64,000 nucleotides of DNA from Mycobacteroides franklinii (lineage in GTDB: Bacteria; Actinomycetota; Actinomycetes; Mycobacteriales; Mycobacteriaceae). The stretch spans positions 239,279 through 303,278 of the forward strand of contig NZ_MAFQ01000009.1 of NCBI RefSeq assembly GCF_002013895.1. The letters run 5' to 3'. This document shows, one piece after another, positions 35,961 to 44,793 of this stretch; positions within the stretch are counted from its first letter, which is position 1, and each line of letters begins with the position of its first letter. The notes under the pieces were generated by a model that saw only the letters and a list, made by a program, of their open reading frames with translations, made no database searches and was not told the origin of the DNA. The translations under genes and the position numbers were made by a program.

Positions 35961-38405
35961 CTATCTTCGAGAAGCCCGATCTGAGGCACTCCCGGACGTA
36001 CCGTTGGCAATCTTTCGGTCGTACGCTCGATCGGCACCATGCCGTACCCGATCAAGCTCTCTTGCCCAATCGCTACAGAAGCAGTCCCAGGAGTATGCGA
36101 CATCGTCTGCTCCGAATGGCCATGAATCAGTCAGATACTCAACAAACTGCTGAGCACGATCAGCTCGATCATGAATATCATGCACATCCCTAATTTCTGA
36201 TCGTATAGCTGGATTGACTATCGGAGTGTCGACCACAATCGCATCGAGGTAAGCAAATTTAGGCGCTAAGACCTTGTGTAAATATCCACCAGCAGCTGTG
36301 ATTCGAACCAACCTACCACTGTCACCATGCTCAGTGACCTCAACTAAATCGCGATCTTGAGCCCTCAGTAAGTGAAAATCGATTTGGTCGCCCGAGTACC
36401 CGATTCCCTGCAGTTCTTTGTAAATATTAACGAGCTCTACGAAGCCGGCCGACTCCCGCTCCCCGATACGCTCAGTAGTCGAGAGAAGTATTGGAAGCAG
36501 GAAATGCTCCTTGGCATCGTTCCGCGAAATTGTGAAGAGGTTGGAAACTGACGATCTCGCAGGATCATAGTATTTCTGATCACCATACAAAATAGCGCGG
36601 AGAAACTCGTGCAAGGGAATTACGTACTTATGCCCTTCCTCATGAACCTGCAGTATACGTCTAGTTTGGACATAACCACTGCCCACAAATTTGGAAACAA
36701 AATCAAGCGCGGTACGCGTATTGCCTGAGCTGAGATTATCTACGAGCCCTATAAGATCTTCATTAGATTCAAACGCTGTCAACAAAACGTCGATATACAC
36801 CAGCAAGCTACTCGAATCAAGCGTTAACCCTTCCGGAAACCCCGGCAGGCGACCAAATTCCACTAGCTGATTTCTTGCAAATTTTAGCCGCTTCAGTATT
36901 ACGTGATCTGCACGAGGCGGGGAAACCGTGAAAACCCTAGGTTGGTAAGCCGCGAGCGCTCCCGAACGACGAGACTTATGAAATGTATCTGGCCGCAGCG
37001 ACATAAATACTGCGGCAGGCCAGGTCTCCGCCAGAGACTGGCCCACTACGAATATCTGCTCTTGAAAAGCTGGGGAATGCTGGTCTACATTATCAAGAAC
37101 CACAACAAAATTCATCGAACGTGAGCCTTGCAAAAACTGAAGAGAGCGTCGGGCATGCTCATATTCGTTAGAAATATGTTTGTCGAGCATATCAATTTCC
37201 CGCCTACGGAACTCCTGCGGATCTTCTGACTCAAGTGAGCCGTATATTCCCCGCTTGAAGCTGTTAATCTCATGATTGTAGACAGAGCGCACAAAATCTC
37301 GCTCCAACATATCTACTTGAGCCAAATAATCGAGAGTGCCCGAGACTGCAGAGACTATCCAACTCGAAACATCGTCGAAAAGCCCGGAGTGCTTAAGGAA
37401 ATCTACGTAAATAACGGCCGTACGATCAAGCAGTTCCGTGACATCGATCCGTAGGAGATGTTTAAGAAATATACTTTTCCCGACTCCAACATCGCCAAGC
37501 AATATAATCGGACGCTTAATAAGCGCACTTGCGAGAAGGTCTTCCTTGATATGCGGATTAGGACCCTTCTTAGTACTGGCGCTTTCAGCATTAACTTGCT
37601 GACTAAGCACGCTATATCGCGATCGAAGGATTTCTTTGCTGACCACCGCATATTGCGACAACGCCCCACTTGAGCAGTAACACTCTCTCAGGAATTCGTC
37701 ACTTATGGATTCTTCACGAGCAATATCCTGAATGAATAGTTCACCAAGAATCCGCAGGTCAGTCTCCATCTCGGACCCAATCCGGTAGCCCGGGTAGTCA
37801 TGTATCCTAGTAGACAATGGCGGTGGCGGAGGATGAGCCATAGAACGTCGCTGGAGTGCACCAGCCAAATTACCACGAGCCATTCCGTCGCGCGAAAAAT
37901 AGTCCCAGAATTGCGGAAAATCGGCATACACGTCCTCGAGCGAGGCGTAATACACAGCTTTTCCATCGATTGGCTTACGGCCATCTGAGCGACTTCCCAA
38001 AAAGCCGAGATACTGATGACCATTACACAGCATGGCAATGCCAATACCCGCTTCTTGACAGTAAGTCAAAACTTGATCTACTGCCTCTTTATTACTCGGA
38101 TTGTAATTACGAACCGTTGAAATATCTACTAACCCAGTATCCACTCCGGCAGGTACATCGAAAGTCCTCGAAGTCCTTTTTGCCTCCGCGACTGCTAATC
38201 GGTTTGGATTACCCAGTACATAGTCTAGGTAATCGCCTTCTACGTGCACCTCACATTCGATTTCTTCAGGCGACCAACTAAGGACATCCTTAAACATATG
38301 GTCAATGAGCCGAAGCCTAGTTGTCGCTTCGTTGCCGTCGAATTCCTTAGTAGTTTGCACTAACGCCAGCAGCGTGTCCCGGCCTTGCTCGTACCTCACG
38401 GACAT
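35961..38405 (-). CDS. PD-(D/E)XK nuclease-like / STAND-type ATPase protein, candidate anti-phage gene
   Basis: This 814-residue protein is clearly AT-richer than flanking genes. Residues 1-180 resemble a PD-(D/E)XK nuclease of the type I restriction HsdR N-terminal kind: Asp61 (LDYVLG) and Glu74-Ala-Lys76 (VAEAKR). Residues 296-560 form a P-loop ATPase with Walker A GDVGVGKS at 304-311, Walker B VVVLDNVDQ at 434-442 and a SLRP arginine segment at 469-472 like STAND/AAA proteins. The last third (about 640-730) looks like a winged helix region. A nuclease joined to a signalling ATPase suggests abortive or cleavage-type phage defence. No methylase or partner gene lies beside it. It is next to a tRNA gene and an IS element. 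Confidence 0.7.
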   Translation of the reverse strand: MSVRYEQGRDTLLALVQTTKEFDGNEATTRLRLIDHMFKDVLSWSPEEIECEVHVEGDYLDYVLGNPNRLAVAEAKRTSRTFDVPAGVDTGLVDISTVRNYNPSNKEAVDQVLTYCQEAGIGIAMLCNGHQYLGFLGSRSDGRKPIDGKAVYYASLEDVYADFPQFWDYFSRDGMARGNLAGALQRRSMAHPPPPPLSTRIHDYPGYRIGSEMETDLRILGELFIQDIAREESISDEFLRECYCSSGALSQYAVVSKEILRSRYSVLSQQVNAESASTKKGPNPHIKEDLLASALIKRPIILLGDVGVGKSIFLKHLLRIDVTELLDRTAVIYVDFLKHSGLFDDVSSWIVSAVSGTLDYLAQVDMLERDFVRSVYNHEINSFKRGIYGSLESEDPQEFRRREIDMLDKHISNEYEHARRSLQFLQGSRSMNFVVVLDNVDQHSPAFQEQIFVVGQSLAETWPAAVFMSLRPDTFHKSRRSGALAAYQPRVFTVSPPRADHVILKRLKFARNQLVEFGRLPGFPEGLTLDSSSLLVYIDVLLTAFESNEDLIGLVDNLSSGNTRTALDFVSKFVGSGYVQTRRILQVHEEGHKYVIPLHEFLRAILYGDQKYYDPARSSVSNLFTISRNDAKEHFLLPILLSTTERIGERESAGFVELVNIYKELQGIGYSGDQIDFHLLRAQDRDLVEVTEHGDSGRLVRITAAGGYLHKVLAPKFAYLDAIVVDTPIVNPAIRSEIRDVHDIHDRADRAQQFVEYLTDSWPFGADDVAYSWDCFCSDWARELDRVRHGADRAYDRKIANGTSGSASDRASRR

Positions 38406-38546
38406 GGTGTTGGCACTTTCCTAGAAGAAGGCTGCCCGGACTGGCGCCAGATCCGCCACCCGAACCTTGGGGAGGCAGCCTATCGTCTTTCAGGAGGTGA
38501 CAGCCAGGCATTCAAAGATTGGCGTGTCTGCGTCAAGCCCCGCCCG

Positions 38547-38563
38547 CAATCCTCTTGTAGGGC
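38547..38563. repeat. Left copy of the 17-bp target duplication
   Basis: CAATCCTCTTGTAGGGC here is identical to 39924-39940. The sequence just outside (AGCCCCGCCCG, 38536-38546) is the complement of the tRNA end outside the other copy, so the two flanks joined to form one hairpin before insertion. Confidence 0.8.
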
Positions 38564-39923
38564 TGTACAGAGTCGGTTGATGGTTGACGGATCTAGTTCG
38601 GTTGATCCTTGACACTCGTGTTGTGGTTCAGGTCTGGTCGCGGGTGCGGCAGGCCTTCTTGTTTCTTACCGCGCCGGTGCTGGCGCGAGCGGCGGTTTTG
38701 ACCAGGTTGTCACCGATCCAGAACCGCAGCAGTTCTCCGTCGACGTGCACATCGCACCGAGATCCGGCGTGGTGGCGGCCCACCGAGACCTGCTGCCAGG
38801 AAACACACACCACCCCGTTAGTGGTCACTGTCCGCGATACCCAATCGCGGCCACCGCGATCGGCGGCACTGGCCATTGCTGCCGGTGCCCAGGACGGCGG
38901 CACCGGGGATCGCGCGGTGAAACGCTGGGCCGGGGTATCCATCCTCAAGGACTGATGTGGGCGATTGGTGTTGTAATCGAGCACCCATTCGTCCAAAGCA
39001 TGCTGGGCAGCGTTGAGGTTGACGAAAGGTTTCGCCTGGGAAAGGAACTCGACCCGCAGACTGCGGTGGAACCGCTCGATCTTGCCGGTCGTGGTCGGCG
39101 AACGAGGCCGAGTCAACAGATGCTCGATGCCGTGCTCGCGGCAGATCGCATCAAAGAGCACCTCAACCGGCGGATGATTGAACCGGCCCGTGAACACCTT
39201 CCCGTTATCGGTCAGAATCTGCTGCGGCACACCAAAAGAAGCGATCGCCTCGCGCAAACCGTCACAGACCGCCTTAGTGCGTTCCCGGGCCATCAACCGA
39301 GCACACACGCACATCCGCGAATGATCATCAACCCCCGTCAACGCCTTAGCGCAGCTGCCATCGGCCAACGGGAACCCGCCCACCACATCCATCTGCCACA
39401 ACTCCATCGCAGTCCCGCGCTCCCAGCGTTTCCACTTACGCGACCGCCGATCCCGCAGGCTCGGATCGATCAACCCGGCCCGCAGCAATGCCCGATACAC
39501 CGCCGACTCCGACGGCACCGGCCGCACATTGCGTTTAGCGAGTTCGAACACCAGCCTGCGCGGACCCCAATACGGACGCGAGCGCCGCAACTCCAACACC
39601 GCCGCTTCCACCTGCGCCGGCATCTGATGCGGACACGACGCCGGCCGATGCGACCGATCCGCTAACCCCTCCAGCCCCTGGGCCTCGTAGCGGGCCAACC
39701 ACGCATGCAGCGTCTGCCGCGACACCCCCACCTTGGAGGCCACCTGCGAAATCGATAACCCGTCACTGATCACAGCCAACACGGCCTGATACCTCTGCTC
39801 GACCACGCTCAACTCCCTCATCTAGGGAGTGTCAAGGATCAACCGAAACAGGCGTAAGGCATCAGCCGAAACACTGTCGCCCATCAACCGCAGACAAAAC
39901 GTCAAGCATCACCCAACGTCATA
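38564..39923 (-). mobile_element. IS481-type insertion sequence
   Basis: The 1360-bp element lies between 17-bp direct repeats and carries one DDE transposase on the minus strand. Its ends are imperfect inverted repeats: left GTCGGTTGATGGTTGAC near 38572-38588 and right (complement) GTTGGGTGATGCTTGAC. Inner copies are perfect over 21 bp (38599-38619 and 39826-39846, core CGGTTGATCCTTGACACTC) and probably bind transposase. The length, single ORF and DDE fold fit IS481. The 17-bp duplication is long for the family, whose copies usually range from 4 to 15 bp. Confidence 0.78.
38628..39821 (-). CDS. IS481-family transposase
   Basis: This 397-residue transposase has an N-terminal helix-turn-helix (residues 10-50, LSISQVASKVGVSRQTLHAW), then an HTH_29-like second domain and an integrase core. 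The catalytic residues are Asp145 (LWQMDVVGG), Asp205 (ILTDNGKVF) and Glu249 (GKIERFHRSL). RPHQSLRMDTPAQRF is typical of the family's end. A C-terminal extension of about 90 residues, rich in basic and Cys residues, follows. No frameshift is seen, so it may be active. It lies inside terminal repeats with a fresh-looking target duplication. Confidence 0.92.
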   Translation of the reverse strand: MRELSVVEQRYQAVLAVISDGLSISQVASKVGVSRQTLHAWLARYEAQGLEGLADRSHRPASCPHQMPAQVEAAVLELRRSRPYWGPRRLVFELAKRNVRPVPSESAVYRALLRAGLIDPSLRDRRSRKWKRWERGTAMELWQMDVVGGFPLADGSCAKALTGVDDHSRMCVCARLMARERTKAVCDGLREAIASFGVPQQILTDNGKVFTGRFNHPPVEVLFDAICREHGIEHLLTRPRSPTTTGKIERFHRSLRVEFLSQAKPFVNLNAAQHALDEWVLDYNTNRPHQSLRMDTPAQRFTARSPVPPSWAPAAMASAADRGGRDWVSRTVTTNGVVCVSWQQVSVGRHHAGSRCDVHVDGELLRFWIGDNLVKTAARASTGAVRNKKACRTRDQT

Positions 39924-39940
39924 CAATCCTCTTGTAGGGC
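39924..39940. repeat. Right copy of the 17-bp target duplication
   Basis: Identical to 38547-38563. Its last six bases are the 3' end of the tRNA-Met gene, including the discriminator base at 39935, so the tRNA kept a complete 3' end after insertion. Confidence 0.8.
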
Positions 39941-40008
39941 GGGCGGGGCTCGAACCCGCGACCAATGGATTATGAGTCCACGGCTCTAACCAACTGAGCT
40001 ACCGCCCC
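39935..40008 (-). tRNA. tRNA-Met (CAT anticodon; elongator Met or Ile2)
   Basis: The 74-nt gene folds as a normal cloverleaf. The acceptor stem is GGGGCGG/CCGCCCT with G1-U72. The D arm GCTC/GAGC, anticodon arm GTGGA/TCCAT with loop CTCATAA, and T arm GCGGG/CCCGC are all paired. The anticodon is CAU, which may be elongator methionine or, if the C is converted to lysidine, isoleucine. It is not an initiator, which would lack the A1-U72-like pairing seen here only as G1-U72. CCA is not encoded. The 3' end is repeated by the neighbouring IS insertion. Confidence 0.88.
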
Positions 40009-40058
40009 CAGCAGGTGACGACTCTAGCCGATCCCCCGCCGCGCCCCAGGAACCCAGG

Positions 40059-41618
40059 TCACCTGTGGTCGCGATCCACGTTGCATGAGGTCTCTTTGAC
40101 CTCGGCAGATCGCAGGGTCGCCCGGCTCACGTTGTACTCGTACCAGGGCGCCGTCGGCCGCAACCGGTCCTTCATCCGCCCTTGCACGCACACCCGCACA
40201 TCCTCGGGCAGCGAGTTCGTCGCCGCGAACGCATCGGCGGACAAGCTCCCCATGTACCACTGATCGATCGTGCCCGTCTGCTCAAAGAACTGCACGTTGC
40301 GCTGCGCCACATAGCTTTCCGGGTTGAAGATCGCCAGCCCCAGCATCCCGAACGAACCAACAGCTACCACCGCGGTGGGCAGCCACCGGGCACTCATCCG
40401 AATGCCCGCCACCAGGATCAGCACCAACACCAGGCCCAGGCCCAGCTCGATCCAGCGCACCAGCAGCCGCTCCACGCTGTATCCGTACGCGTTCTCATAC
40501 AGCGACATCCGGTGAATGGCCGAGACCACGATCACCAGCGTGGTCAGGCACAGCCCACCAATCAGCACCCGCAGGAACAGCCGGTCACGAGCCTCCTCGC
40601 GCCCCGCCACCCGGATCGCCACCGCGATCACCCCCAGCACCAGGATGGTGACAAACAGCAGCTGCCAAAAGCCTTGCCGCGCATACTCTGCGTAGGTCAA
40701 CCCCTCAGTGACCTGCACATGCTCGTCTCCCCCGAACAGCACCGAAATCTGCACGCCCACAAACGCGATGAACAACAGGTTCAGCGCGGCCAGCGGTAGG
40801 CTCCACTCCCAGCGCGGCAGCCGCTTGGGCTCCGTCGGCGCCAGCCGGTCAAAGGCCGGCGGCTTGACCAGCACATAGATGGAGCCCAGCGCGAACCCGC
40901 CGACCAACACGCCAACGATGACCCGCCCGATCACGTCGCCGAAGGACATGAACGGCAGAACCCCAGTGATCAGCGCGTTGAACCGGGCATCGGCATCGGC
41001 CAGCAGCGCCCCAAACGCCACCACCAGAGCCACGGTGACCAGCACCACGATGGCCACCCGATCCGGACTGACCTTCCGGCCGCGCGACATCGTGCGCGTG
41101 CCGCGACGCATCCAACCCGCCACCCGCAGCGGCACCCTCAGCATCACGAGCTGCCCGTACACCAGTCCCGTCCACGTCCGCGCCGGAGCCAGCGCATAGA
41201 TGAACAGCGCCAGCGAGGTCAGCACACATAAGGCGACCAGCCAATCGGCATCCCGCACGGTCGGCACCACCGCCAGGCACAGCGCCAGCACCAGCGCGCC
41301 GATGCGGGTGGGTGTCCACTGCACCTTCTGCGTCGCGAAGGCGGCGATTGCCACCGCGAGCGCGGTCAGCGTCCAGCCCAGGCCCGGCAGTGAGGACCGC
41401 CAGCACAGCGCCGCGACCAGTCCGGCCCCGATGCCGCTGAGCAGAGCTGCCTGCGTCATCTTCGAGCGGATATCCCGCGGCCACGCCGTCAGGAACTTCG
41501 TCGGCGGCCCAAAGAAAGGCACCGGCGGGCGCGGCACGGGCGGCGCGGCGGGTGCGGCGGGTGCGCCGGGTACTGGAGCCCCCGGAATCGGATATGGGTA
41601 CGGCGACATAGACGTCAT
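40059..41618 (-). CDS. DUF4173 multi-pass membrane protein
   Basis: This 519-residue protein starts with a Pro/Ala-rich cytoplasmic tail (residues 1-40, PYPYPIPGAPVPGAPA) and has about ten hydrophobic segments. The C-terminal part (NPESYVAQRNVQFFEQTG then IDQWYMGSLSADAF) is the DUF4173 signature, a family of unknown function in actinobacteria. Its start overlaps the histidine kinase stop by four bases (ATGA), so it is the last gene of an operon with the two-component system and is probably its sensed or controlled partner. The role is unknown. Confidence 0.82.
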   Translation of the reverse strand: MTSMSPYPYPIPGAPVPGAPAAPAAPPVPRPPVPFFGPPTKFLTAWPRDIRSKMTQAALLSGIGAGLVAALCWRSSLPGLGWTLTALAVAIAAFATQKVQWTPTRIGALVLALCLAVVPTVRDADWLVALCVLTSLALFIYALAPARTWTGLVYGQLVMLRVPLRVAGWMRRGTRTMSRGRKVSPDRVAIVVLVTVALVVAFGALLADADARFNALITGVLPFMSFGDVIGRVIVGVLVGGFALGSIYVLVKPPAFDRLAPTEPKRLPRWEWSLPLAALNLLFIAFVGVQISVLFGGDEHVQVTEGLTYAEYARQGFWQLLFVTILVLGVIAVAIRVAGREEARDRLFLRVLIGGLCLTTLVIVVSAIHRMSLYENAYGYSVERLLVRWIELGLGLVLVLILVAGIRMSARWLPTAVVAVGSFGMLGLAIFNPESYVAQRNVQFFEQTGTIDQWYMGSLSADAFAATNSLPEDVRVCVQGRMKDRLRPTAPWYEYNVSRATLRSAEVKETSCNVDRDHR

Positions 41619-42631
41619 GAATTCCCCTCCTCATTGTCAAACTGCGGCAATGTGACTCGCACCCGGCAGCCGGGCGCGTCCACGATTTCGATGCGGCCGC
41701 CATGTAGATCGACGGCCCACTGCGCGATGGCCAACCCCAAGCCGGTGCCGCCATCACGCGATCCCCCATGGGTGAATCGCTCGAACACTCTTGATCTTTC
41801 GTGCGGGGCAATGCCCGGGCCGGTATCGGCGACCTCCAGCAGCAGCGCATCGTTCTCGGTGCGCGCGAACACCGACACCTGTCCCCCGGGAGGGCTGTGT
41901 CGCGACGCGTTGTCCAGCAGATTGGCCACCACCTGATGCAGCCGGGCGGTATCGGCGACCGCCGCCAGGTCGAAGGGTTCGACGGTCACGTGGTAGCGCA
42001 CCTGGCGCCCGGTCGTCTTCGCCTGGGCCACCGCGTCATCGACGAACTCGCGTACCGCGAACGATTCGCGCTGCACCGGAATCGATCCGTTCTCCAGTTT
42101 GGACAGGTCAAGTAGGTCGTCCACGAGCCTGCCGAGCCGTTCGGTCTGCGCCAACGCGGTTTTCAGCGTCGCCGGGTCCGGTTCGGCCACCCCGTCCACG
42201 ATGTTCTCCAGCACCGCCTGCAGCGCTGTGATGGGCGTGCGCAGCTCGTGCGAGACGTTGCCCACCAGTTCGCGCCGGTACCGTTCGGCGGATTGCAGTT
42301 CGGCGGCCATGTGATTGAAAGCCGTTGCCAGCTGGCCTACTTCATCGCGGGAGGTCGAACGCACCCGGCGCGAGTAGTCACCCTGGGCCATCGAGCGGGC
42401 CGCCGTGGTCATATCGCGCAGCGGCGAGGTCATGCCGTGCGCCAGAAACCAGGTGACCCCGAATGAGACAAACAACGCGAGCGTGAGCGCGTACCGCAGC
42501 TTCCATTCGGCGGTGATCCACAGCAGGCAGGTGGCGATCAGCAGCGCCACCCCCACCAGCACCGCCGTCTTGAACTTGAAGGAGCGCAACGGATCCAGCG
42601 GACGCGGCAGAAGTTCCAGCAGTTGGCTCAT
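41615..42631 (-). CDS. Sensor histidine kinase with minimal extracytoplasmic region
   Basis: The 338-residue kinase has two membrane helices (about 21-40 and 47-65) with a short loop of about six residues, so no periplasmic sensor domain exists. A HAMP region follows, then HisKA with phospho-His128 (NVSHELRTP) and an HATPase domain with N, G1 and G2 boxes (LLDNASRHS, DTGPGIA, GGTGLGLAIA). Such small-loop kinases often sense signals in the membrane or through a partner protein. The DUF4173 protein downstream is a candidate for that partner. It overlaps the response regulator by four bases. Confidence 0.92.
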   Translation of the reverse strand: MSQLLELLPRPLDPLRSFKFKTAVLVGVALLIATCLLWITAEWKLRYALTLALFVSFGVTWFLAHGMTSPLRDMTTAARSMAQGDYSRRVRSTSRDEVGQLATAFNHMAAELQSAERYRRELVGNVSHELRTPITALQAVLENIVDGVAEPDPATLKTALAQTERLGRLVDDLLDLSKLENGSIPVQRESFAVREFVDDAVAQAKTTGRQVRYHVTVEPFDLAAVADTARLHQVVANLLDNASRHSPPGGQVSVFARTENDALLLEVADTGPGIAPHERSRVFERFTHGGSRDGGTGLGLAIAQWAVDLHGGRIEIVDAPGCRVRVTLPQFDNEEGNS

Positions 42632-43311
42632 CGCGGTGCCTCCAACGCGTATCCGATGCCGTGCACGGTGCGGATCAACTCCTGACCGAGCTTGCGGCGC
42701 AACGCCTTGATGTGGCTGTCCACGGTGCGCCGCCCCGAGGGCAGCCCCTCACTCCAGCCCCACACCTGATCGAGCAGACGGTCACGGCTGATCGCCACCC
42801 GTGGGTTATCGGCCAGATAGGCCAGCAGGTCGAACTCGGTGCGGGTCAGGTGCACCTCGTCGTCGCGGTGATATACGCGGCGCTCGGACACATCGATGCG
42901 CACCTGTCCGACGCGCACATCGGTGCTCGGCGCCGCGACGCGATCGGTGCGGCGCAGCAGCGCGGCCACCCGGGCCACCAGCACCCGCATGCTGAACGGC
43001 TTCGGCAGGTAGTCGTCGGCACCCACCCCCAGCCCCACCAGCATGTCGGTCTCGGTGCCGCGCGCGGTGAGCATCAGCACCGGGATGGGCGCGTGCGCCT
43101 GCACCTGGCGGCAGACCTCCAGCCCGTCGAGCCCGGGCAGCATGACGTCCAGCACCATCAGGTCCGGCGGGTTTTCGCGGCAATGCCGCACCGCGTCCAG
43201 GCCGTTGTCCTCGGTGTCTACCGCATATCCCTCGGCGCGCAGCCGTGCGGAAATGGACGCACAGATCGTGGGTTCGTCGTCGACGACCAAGATTCTTCGC
43301 TGGCTGGGCAC
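42628..43311 (-). CDS. OmpR-family response regulator
   Basis: The 227-residue regulator has a receiver domain (residues 5-118) with acidic residues Asp11-Asp12 (VVDDEP), phospho-acceptor Asp55 (VLDVMLPG) and a Lys in the LPKPFSM segment. A winged-helix output domain (about 130-225, RLLDQVWGWSEG and SHIKALRRKLG) follows. It is the first gene of a three-gene operon with the kinase and the DUF4173 protein. Targets are unknown; the cognate kinase is the gene right behind it. Confidence 0.94.
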   Translation of the reverse strand: MPSQRRILVVDDEPTICASISARLRAEGYAVDTEDNGLDAVRHCRENPPDLMVLDVMLPGLDGLEVCRQVQAHAPIPVLMLTARGTETDMLVGLGVGADDYLPKPFSMRVLVARVAALLRRTDRVAAPSTDVRVGQVRIDVSERRVYHRDDEVHLTRTEFDLLAYLADNPRVAISRDRLLDQVWGWSEGLPSGRRTVDSHIKALRRKLGQELIRTVHGIGYALEAPR

Positions 43312-43388
43312 ATGAACAGGTTATTTGACGGTTGTGAGGATGGCTGGAGCCTTTTGTGAAGGTTCTGTGGAGACCCCGCACCCTGCCC

Positions 43389-44765
43389 TTACTGCGCGGC
43401 GCTGACCGACGACATGTGGAAGTCCGGGATGCGCAGCGCCGGCATGGCCTGCCGCGTCGCGTAGTCGCTCCATTCGCGCGGCAGCGTGTACTCGGTGGCA
43501 CCCACCTGCGATACCCGCCGCAGCAGATCGATCGGGCTCTCATTGAACCGGAAGTTGTTCACCGCGCCGGTGATCTGACCGTCGCGCACCAAATACACCC
43601 CGTCACGGGTCAGCCCGGTCAGCAGCAGGGTGGTCGGGTCCACCTCGCGGATGTACCACAGCGTGGTGAGCAGCAGACCGTTCTCGGTGGCGGCGATCAT
43701 CTGTTCCAGCGTCTCGCTGCCGCCCCCGGTCATGATGAGGTTGTCGGCGCCCACCGTGGGCGCGGCATCGAACTCGGCGGCGTCGGCGCGTGAGTAGCTC
43801 AGCGCGTTGATCACCCCGTCACGCACCCAGTCGACGCGCTCGATGCCGACCCCATTGTCGAAAACCGACAGCGATTCCCGGGAAATCGGGGTGGCAACGA
43901 AGGGGCTGCTCTCCAGTCCGGGGTACGACGGGTCCGAGTACACGGTGACCGGCAGCTCGGTCAGCCGTTCCCCGATGCGGGTGCCGCCCGGCGCCGCGAA
44001 GGCGTTGCGTCCCTCGTGTGCGCCGCGTCCGCCCATGGTCCACACCAGGTACTGCATCAGGTCACCGGTGGCCGACGGCGGCAGCAGCGTCTCGTAGCGA
44101 CCGGCCTTGAGCTCGATCTGGTTCTGTGCGGCGGTGAGTCTTTCGGAGAGCTGGCGCAGCAGCGATTCGGTGGGCACGTCCACGAATTCGGGAGTGCACA
44201 CCCCGGCCCAGGCGCTGCCCACACCGCGCTTGGCGTTGATCTCCACCTGCCCCGTGGGCTGGGTGAACCGGCGGCGCAGCCCCGTCGATGAGGCCAGGAA
44301 GGTGGTCTGCCGTTCGTGGCGGGCGTATCCGTACAGGGTGTCGGGGCCGTCGAAGCCGGTCGACAGATCCGCGGCCAGTGAGCCGAACACGTCGGCGCCG
44401 GTGCGCGAGATCTGCGCGTCCCAGCTCTCCCCCACGGCCTCGCCGGGTCCCAGCAGAGGCATGGCGTCGCGCGACGGCGGTGCCGAGGCGGCCTCGGCCT
44501 GGCTGGCTGCCACCAAATCGGCGAGCGCGGCCGGGTCGGCGTCTTCGGTGAGCACCGAGCCCACCCGGGTCTGATCTCCTTGCCGCAGTATCGATATCAC
44601 CGCGATGCTGCGCTTCACCGATTCACCGTTGGTGGTCATGGAACTGCCCGCCCAGCGCAGCGACGCCTCGCTGCTGTCCTGGATCAGGACGATGGTGTCG
44701 TCGGCGCCACCGCGCCGCGCGGCCTCGGCGAGTACACCCTCGGCGACCTGCTGTGCGGGGATCAC
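43389..44765 (-). CDS. pmbA: PmbA/TldE-family metalloprotease subunit
   Basis: TldD and TldE/PmbA form a heterodimeric protease that in E. coli processes microcin B17 and degrades CcdA. The 458-residue subunit is the non-metal-binding partner: it has the family folds (FDNGVGIERVDWVRDG, REVDPTTLLLTGLTRDGVYLV) but no HExxxH motif. The GTG at 44765 follows GAGGAG. It lies 28 bp after tldD, as in M. tuberculosis Rv2314c/Rv2315c. The mycobacterial substrate is unknown. Confidence 0.9.
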   Translation of the reverse strand: MIPAQQVAEGVLAEAARRGGADDTIVLIQDSSEASLRWAGSSMTTNGESVKRSIAVISILRQGDQTRVGSVLTEDADPAALADLVAASQAEAASAPPSRDAMPLLGPGEAVGESWDAQISRTGADVFGSLAADLSTGFDGPDTLYGYARHERQTTFLASSTGLRRRFTQPTGQVEINAKRGVGSAWAGVCTPEFVDVPTESLLRQLSERLTAAQNQIELKAGRYETLLPPSATGDLMQYLVWTMGGRGAHEGRNAFAAPGGTRIGERLTELPVTVYSDPSYPGLESSPFVATPISRESLSVFDNGVGIERVDWVRDGVINALSYSRADAAEFDAAPTVGADNLIMTGGGSETLEQMIAATENGLLLTTLWYIREVDPTTLLLTGLTRDGVYLVRDGQITGAVNNFRFNESPIDLLRRVSQVGATEYTLPREWSDYATRQAMPALRIPDFHMSSVSAAQ

Positions 44766-44793
44766 TGTGCTGTCTCCTCTTCGCGCAAGCGGC

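Noticed and set aside
39924..40008. The 17-bp repeat touching the tRNA 3' end was first read as phage attL/attR sites.
   Set aside because: The repeat flanks exactly one IS with its own inverted repeats, no integrase is present, and rejoining the flanks restores a hairpin. A target duplication explains it better.
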